From: Anaerolineae bacterium
GTDB taxonomy: Bacteria > Chloroflexota > Anaerolineae > Aggregatilineales > Phototrophicaceae
DNA: 64,000 nt
NCBI GenBank assembly: GCA_022822545.1
Contig: JAJEBE010000043.1
Location: 1 to 64,000 of the forward strand
Reading direction: 5' to 3'
The notes beneath the pieces were generated by a model. That model was not told the DNA's origin. It worked only from the letters and a program-made list of their open reading frames with translations, and did no database searches. The translations under genes were made by a program, and so were the position numbers. Every line of letters starts with the position of its first letter. The stretch's first letter is position 1. Shown one piece after another: positions 58,561 through 64,000 of this stretch.

Positions 58561-58583
58561 TAGGGCCGCCCGCGGGTCGCCTA
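58561..58583. repeat. Imperfect GC-rich palindrome between convergent genes
   Basis: TAGGGCCGCCCGCGGGTCGCCTA, resembling the GTAGGGGCGA family; fills most of the 31-bp gap between two gene ends. Confidence 0.5.
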
Positions 58584-58588
58584 ATCTC

Positions 58589-59782
58589 TCAAGCCGAACG
58601 AATATGCCCCAGTATCTTCTTCGCGCGGGCCTCCCAAGTATAATGCGCCAGCGCCCGTTCGCGGGCCCGCTTGCCCAACTGCCCCCGCAAATCCGAATCA
58701 TCACGGAGCCGCTCAATTGCTTTTGCCCAGGCTAGGCTGTCTTCCGGCGGCACGAGCAGCGCCGTTTCGCCATCGCTGACCACATCCGACCAGGCGGGCA
58801 AATCCGAGGCGACGATTGCCCGGCCCGCTGCCATATACTCGAAGAGCTTGAGCGGCGACGTATAGTAGGCGAACTGTGTCGCAGCGGGATGCGGCAGCAG
58901 GCAGACATCCGTCATCAGCAAATGCTCCGGGACAGTCGGCGGCCTCACCTGACCGGCATAAATGAAGCGGTCGGCTGGCAATCCCAATTCCAGCCAGCGG
59001 CTCCGCAGATGCGCCACCATCTCATCCGGTCCCCCAACCAAAAGCAGATGCGCGCCCGAGACCGCCGCCAGCGCCTCGACAACACCGCCAAGGCCTTTGT
59101 CCAGGCCAATCATTTGCAGATGTCCGAGATAACCGACAACAAATGCGTCCTCGGGAGCGGCGCTCTTGCGGCGCGCTTCAGCTTGCGAGGGCAGTTCGTC
59201 AAAGCGCTCGCGGCGGATCCCGTCATGAGCGACGATCGCCCGGGCCGGATCCCCCCCGCGTTCGGCTATCAGATCCTCGCGCAATCGCTCGGTGATGGCG
59301 ATCACGCTGCCGGCTCGCGAGGCGACGTAACGTTGCAGCGCCGCGCCGCGCCCGCTTGGCGGAAACAGATGCGCCTCGTAGACGATCTTACGCTTCGCTT
59401 TCATCCGCGTGAGCAGCGCCAGGATGAATTCGTCGCGGCTGTAGTAGATATCCGCCCGCGTGAAGAGCAGCAGGAAAGCGCTCACAAAAGCATAAGACAG
59501 AAGGAGCAAATAGAATGCCAGGCGCGCGCCAAAGCTATCGGGCGGGAAGAGCGGGAATATGTCGATACAGGGGATGCGGTGAATGGTGAACGTCGGCCGC
59601 AAACCATAATAAGCGAAGGGGTCGCGGACTCTCCGCAACTCAGGCCTATTCCAGCGTCGCGCCACCCAGAGTGTCACCTCGCAGCCGGCCGCGGCGAAAG
59701 CATCACAATTCTCCATGATTTGCAGGCCGTGCGCCTTCTCGGTCGGCAGGCGCATCAGAGAGATGTAGAGCAATTTGGGCAT
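58589..59782 (-). CDS. Glycosyltransferase family 4 (GT-B)
   Basis: YLGHLQMIGLDKGLGGVVEAL; LFEYMAAGRAIVASDLPAWSDV; NGETALLVPPED-like. Confidence 0.9.
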   Translation of the reverse strand: MPKLLYISLMRLPTEKAHGLQIMENCDAFAAAGCEVTLWVARRWNRPELRRVRDPFAYYGLRPTFTIHRIPCIDIFPLFPPDSFGARLAFYLLLLSYAFVSAFLLLFTRADIYYSRDEFILALLTRMKAKRKIVYEAHLFPPSGRGAALQRYVASRAGSVIAITERLREDLIAERGGDPARAIVAHDGIRRERFDELPSQAEARRKSAAPEDAFVVGYLGHLQMIGLDKGLGGVVEALAAVSGAHLLLVGGPDEMVAHLRSRWLELGLPADRFIYAGQVRPPTVPEHLLMTDVCLLPHPAATQFAYYTSPLKLFEYMAAGRAIVASDLPAWSDVVSDGETALLVPPEDSLAWAKAIERLRDDSDLRGQLGKRARERALAHYTWEARAKKILGHIRSA

Positions 59783-59793
59783 GTGGCTTCGCC

Positions 59794-61059
59794 CTAGGCT
59801 TTCGCCTGCCGCGGCAGCAGCAAGCTGAGCAAGCCCGCCGCCGCGATGATCACAGCGACAATCTCAAACGTCGCCCCCAAGCCGATCTGATCCGAAATCG
59901 CGCCGATCGCCAGCGAGCCGATCGCGCCGGTGCCGAAGATAAAACCCAGAATCGCGCCCGAGGCGAAGCCCTTGCGCAGCGGGATCAAATCTTGCGCCAT
60001 GACAACGATGAGGCTGTGCGCGCCGCCAGACAAACCACCGGCCGCCATCGCCAGGAAAAAGGCGAATGCGCCCTCATGCGCCGGCAGCAGGAAGAAAGCC
60101 GGCGCCGAAAGTATCATGCTCAGCATCATCACCTTGCGGCGGTCGAAATGGTCGGCCAGACGCCCGAAGATCAATCCAGATATACCGGAGGCGATCCAGT
60201 ACGAACTGGTGATGATGCCGTAAGCGGCCGGGCTCCAGCCCTTCTGCTGGAAGAGCAGCGGTACAAAAGCCACCGATCCCTGTTGACCCAGGCCGCGCAG
60301 CACCACAATCAAACCGAGGATGACAAAAGCCAGCAGCGGGAAGTGCTGTTTCGCACCGTTTTCGCGCTGGGACTTGCGCTCGTCTTGCGCCGCGTGATGC
60401 TCGTGGTGCCTGGGAATGCTCGTCCACATGAGCGCGATGCCCGGGATCGATATCAGCGATAGCAAGAGTATCGGCGTCACATCGCCTTGGATGCCGAAAT
60501 GCGAGATGCCAACCAACTCGCCCATGCGACCAAGCAGATTGGGATTGGCTTGGTCGAGCAGGATGCCGGCGATGGCGGGTCCCAGCGCCAAACCCGTCTG
60601 CCCCATCAAGAAGAAGATCGCCATGTGAAAGGCCGAGCGGCGCGGCACGGATTCGGCGGCGTGCAGGGCGCCAACCGGATGCAAGGCCGCGCTGCCGATG
60701 GGGGCGATGACCAAGGGGAAGAACATCAGCCAGTATTGGCGTGTCAACGCCGCGAGCGCGACCGCAAGCGTGAACAAGCCGACATGGAGCAGCAGACCGA
60801 ACGAGCCGAGGCGGCGACCGCCGCTGCGATCGGCGCGCAGGCCAAAGAAGGGCTGTGGCAAAGCGTTGAGTAGCTGGGCGATGCCAACTGTCAAGCCGAT
60901 CTGTATATTGCTCATCGGCAAGATGCCGGCCGCGAGGAAGGTCAGCAGGACCGGCGTCATCGATGCGAAGATGTCATTGGTCAGGTGCCCGATGCAGACT
61001 GACCACAAAAGCCGATAGCGGCGCGGCATAAGTTGCCCCTCTCGCGATAATGGCGGCAA
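59794..61059 (-). CDS. MFS transporter (fosmidomycin-resistance-like)
   Basis: GHLTNDIFASMTPVLLTFL; PIGSAALHPVGALHA; 12 TM segments. Confidence 0.87.
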   Translation of the reverse strand: MPPLSREGQLMPRRYRLLWSVCIGHLTNDIFASMTPVLLTFLAAGILPMSNIQIGLTVGIAQLLNALPQPFFGLRADRSGGRRLGSFGLLLHVGLFTLAVALAALTRQYWLMFFPLVIAPIGSAALHPVGALHAAESVPRRSAFHMAIFFLMGQTGLALGPAIAGILLDQANPNLLGRMGELVGISHFGIQGDVTPILLLSLISIPGIALMWTSIPRHHEHHAAQDERKSQRENGAKQHFPLLAFVILGLIVVLRGLGQQGSVAFVPLLFQQKGWSPAAYGIITSSYWIASGISGLIFGRLADHFDRRKVMMLSMILSAPAFFLLPAHEGAFAFFLAMAAGGLSGGAHSLIVVMAQDLIPLRKGFASGAILGFIFGTGAIGSLAIGAISDQIGLGATFEIVAVIIAAAGLLSLLLPRQAKA

Positions 61060-61138
61060 TGATAATGCTTGCGGCGGCGGATGAGAATGTGGATTGCAGG
61101 AAAAAGTGATGACGCTTGGGGCTGCTCAGGCAATCGTC

Positions 61139-61474
61139 CTAAACATTAATATCCCTTAGTATTCTCCTGAGTTCGCTTGGGCTTGTCCCGGCTTTGTCCG
61201 ACTTCGAATAAATGTGAATGAACAACAAGGTATCATCATCTTGGCGCACATATAGGACGCGAAAGCCGCCACTTTTGCCACGCTGTGCAGATCTGCTTCT
61301 TACTCTAACTTTGTACACCTCATAACCGGTATGGGAGACACGGGCGCCACGATAGCCCATTTCCGACATTTCAGCGATTAAGTCGCGCAGGTCTTCGCCG
61401 ATGCGCCTGAATCTCTTATTCAATTGTTTGACTTCTTGATCAAAGTCCGCGGTGGTTTCTACTTTGAGAGGCAT
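61139..61474 (-). CDS. RelE/ParE-like toxin (putative type II TA)
   Basis: VETTADFDQEVKQLNKRFRRIGEDL...GFRVLYVRQDDDTLLFIHIYSKSDK. Confidence 0.68.
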   Translation of the reverse strand: MPLKVETTADFDQEVKQLNKRFRRIGEDLRDLIAEMSEMGYRGARVSHTGYEVYKVRVRSRSAQRGKSGGFRVLYVRQDDDTLLFIHIYSKSDKAGTSPSELRRILRDINV

Positions 61475-61486
61475 CTTAGGAACTGG

Positions 61487-61864
61487 CTAACAGTCACTTA
61501 GTTCGTCAAACAATTCCTCTATGGGTCTGGTTTCCCCAGCCAGAGCTTGCAAATAGCCCTGCTTGATGCCTTGCAGAATCTCCTTCCTGGTAGGCGTTCG
61601 ATAGGGCTTGTCGTCATCATCTTGATCCGAGACGTCTTGACCTGGTTGGTACAAACCGGCATCAAATTCAGCTCGCGCCTCTCTTAGGACCGCCGCTATC
61701 TCTTCGTCGCTCGGCTCGCCAAAGATCGCCTCAAAGACCTCTGGGGCCTGAAGCGCCTCGACTATCTCCTCAGCGGTCTCGCCAAGCTGGCGGATATCAG
61801 TTAGCTCAGGCGTGGTGTTTTTCGTTGTCTCTTTCATGCTTGTCTCCTTATCGGGTGGCTGCAA
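61487..61864 (-). CDS. Putative cognate antitoxin
   Basis: Small acidic protein 12 nt upstream of the toxin gene; C-terminal KEILQGIKQGYLQALAGETRPIEELFDEL. Confidence 0.55.
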   Translation of the reverse strand: MQPPDKETSMKETTKNTTPELTDIRQLGETAEEIVEALQAPEVFEAIFGEPSDEEIAAVLREARAEFDAGLYQPGQDVSDQDDDDKPYRTPTRKEILQGIKQGYLQALAGETRPIEELFDELSDC

Positions 61865-61983
61865 TATCTACCACCCGCGCGCAGCCTATTGTATCATGCG
61901 CCCGACCGTTAAGCACAGTTCCCGCAACCGGGATTATCTGTCCCTTACGACCATATCCGGACTAAAGCTATTGAGGATGCGAT

Positions 61984-62793
61984 ATGCCAGTTGACTACGA
62001 CAAGCTCCAGCCAGCGCCAAAGCGCGACGAGCCCTACCATATCGTGGTGACCGCCGCCCATCATGACGACATCGAATTCGGCGCCGCCGGCAGCGTGGCG
62101 CGTTGGATCCGCGACGAGGGCGCCACCGTCACCTACGTTATCATCACCGATGGCGGCTCGGGCAGCAATGACCCGACGCTGTCTCGCGCCGAGCTCGTGG
62201 CGCTGCGCCGCGAAGAGCAACTGAAAGCGGCGGCCATAGCTGGCGTCCATGATGTGCGCTTCCTCGATTATCCCGATGGCGCCTTGCAAGCCTCGCTTGA
62301 ACTGCGGCGGGACTTGACGCGCATCATCCGCGAGACGAAGCCCTACCGCGTCGTCTGCCAGGACCCGACCACGGTATTCGTGCGCAGCCAGTACATCAAC
62401 CACCCGGATCACCGGGCAGCCGGCGAGGCGACGCTTTATGCCGCCTTCCCCAGCGCCGAGACGCGGCCCATCTTCCCCGAACTGCTGGCGGAAGGCTACG
62501 AGCCGCACAAGATCGGCGAGCTATACATGGACTTGACACAAGAGGCGACGCATTTCGTCGATATCAGCAGCACGGTCGAGCTGAAGATGGCGGCGCTGGG
62601 CGCGCATATCTCGCAGATCGGCGCGGGCGAAGACTTTGAGAACGGCGCGAAGAAATGGATCACCGAAGCCAACCTTGAGGGCGGCAAGCGCGTCGGCGTC
62701 GACTACGCCGAATACTTCCGCGTGATGAAATTCGACGAAGAACGCAAGAGCCTTTTTGACGAGGAGCGGGAGCGTCTGGGCGCGCAGGGCTGA
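61984..62793 (+). CDS. PIG-L (LmbE-like) deacetylase family protein
   Basis: VTAAHHDDIEFGAAGSVARW; YVIITDGGSGSNDP; NHPDHRAAGEAT. Confidence 0.9.
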   Translation: MPVDYDKLQPAPKRDEPYHIVVTAAHHDDIEFGAAGSVARWIRDEGATVTYVIITDGGSGSNDPTLSRAELVALRREEQLKAAAIAGVHDVRFLDYPDGALQASLELRRDLTRIIRETKPYRVVCQDPTTVFVRSQYINHPDHRAAGEATLYAAFPSAETRPIFPELLAEGYEPHKIGELYMDLTQEATHFVDISSTVELKMAALGAHISQIGAGEDFENGAKKWITEANLEGGKRVGVDYAEYFRVMKFDEERKSLFDEERERLGAQG

Positions 62794-63387
62794 TTCATCG
62801 GGTCTTCAATCAAAAGTTATTTGCTCAGATTTGCGTGGAGCGCGCTAAAAGCAAGCCAGCATAATTTCTAGTGAGATAGGCAACTGTATGTTCGCGCGCC
62901 AAGGGCTTGTCCGGCGCTCGGTCAAAGCCATCGTTCGCGTCGCTCGTCGGCTCCCGGCGGGCAGTTTGGCGCTCCTTCAATGTCGGAAACAGCCCGCAGT
63001 CATCTACCCTACAGCGCCGCTAAAATCGCTGAAAACGCGGGGAAATGCAGGGAAATTCGCATCTGTATCGATACCGTATAGATATAGTGAGGTAGTATCG
63101 GGGGGGTATGGTAGCGTAGCGCTTGTACGTGAGCGACATGGCATGCTTGGGGAATAGATGCTCAATGGGCGAAATGGCGTTCATGACAGTCAGTATAGCA
63201 CAAACAGGCATGGCATAGGCGACCAAATGTTCGCATATTGAAGCGAGGCGGGAAAGCGAACTTGACACGGGATTTCCAGTAGCGGACAAGTCATTAAGCA
63301 TCGATTCAGCATTAGACGGCAATTGCCGCGCATCGCCATGAAAGGGTAGAATGAGCGCCGATTCAAATACTGGCGAAAAGGACAATC

Positions 63388-64000
63388 ATGATTCTGACAA
63401 GCTATCATACCGACGCTGGCATCAAGCTGGGTATCAAGACAGGGCGCGGGATTCTGGATGTAGCGGCGGCGGCAGCGGCGACCGGATTGAAATGCCCAGC
63501 GAGCCCGGACGAAGTCTACGCGCAGGGGAACGAAGCTCTCGCGGCGCTCTTAGCACTCGCGGACGCGGCGGACGATGCGGCCCTCTATCTAAATGAAGCG
63601 GATCTGAGCTACGCGCCTGCCGTGCCGAACCCGGGCAAGATCCTCTGCGTCGGCTTGAATTATCAAAAACATGCGGCCGAGTCCGGCATGGCGCCGCCCG
63701 CGGAGCCGGTGCTCTTCAGCAAGTTCAACAACACAATCGCCGCGCCAAACGAAGACATCCCGCTGCAAGCCGATTGGAAGACGGTGGACTACGAATCGGA
63801 ATTGGGCGTGGTCATGGGAGCGCGGGCGCGCAATGTCTCGGTGGACGAGGCGCTGGATGCTGTTTTCGGTTATTGCAACATGAATGACCTCAGCGAGCGC
63901 GATTTGCAGATGCGCAGCGGGCAGTGGTTGCTGGGCAAAACGCTGGACAAATTCCTGCCCTTGGGACCTTACGTGGTCACGGCGGACGAGATCCCCGATC
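63388..64000 (+). CDS. Fumarylacetoacetate hydrolase (FAH) family protein, truncated by the window end
   Basis: Own translation from ATG 63388: MILTSYHTDAGIKLGIKTGRG...KILCVGLNYQKHAAESG...DYESELGVVMGARARNV...GYCNMNDLSERDLQ, open to position 64000. Not in the supplied ORF track. Confidence 0.9.
   Translation, partial: MILTSYHTDAGIKLGIKTGRGILDVAAAAAATGLKCPASPDEVYAQGNEALAALLALADAADDAALYLNEADLSYAPAVPNPGKILCVGLNYQKHAAESGMAPPAEPVLFSKFNNTIAAPNEDIPLQADWKTVDYESELGVVMGARARNVSVDEALDAVFGYCNMNDLSERDLQMRSGQWLLGKTLDKFLPLGPYVVTADEIPD

Noticed and set aside
63100-63106. G7 tract as a phase-variation switch
   Set aside because: It is not in a promoter spacer or start of any supported gene.

Overview
A 64 kb, GC-rich bacterial chromosomal window, densely coded on both strands. 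Gene content suggests Chloroflexota, but that is an unverified inference. It holds two tRNA genes (Gly-GCC, Lys-TTT), about 48 supported protein genes, and no visible transposase, prophage, rRNA or CRISPR array. Main blocks: (i) a carbohydrate ABC-transporter operon (about 5.6-11.7 kb) whose fourth gene encodes a divergent GroEL/Cpn60-like protein that appears to lack one catalytic Asp; (ii) a probable L-fucose/deoxysugar utilisation region (about 16.7-32.4 kb) with an L-fuconolactonase-like amidohydrolase, tandem GH29 alpha-L-fucosidases, a LacI regulator, five oxidoreductase/isomerase genes and a second ABC transporter; at least three promoters here carry a shared operator-like motif just downstream of the -10; (iii) housekeeping genes (gnd, DAHP synthase/chorismate mutase, priA, class I aldolase); (iv) accessory genes: a STAND/TPR protein between the tRNAs, a DUF5131 (Gp37/Gp68-like)/TcmP convergent pair, a RelE-like TA pair and orphan ORFs. 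A partial FAH-family gene runs off the right edge and is missing from the supplied ORF track. All family calls come from reading motifs by eye; no searches were run.
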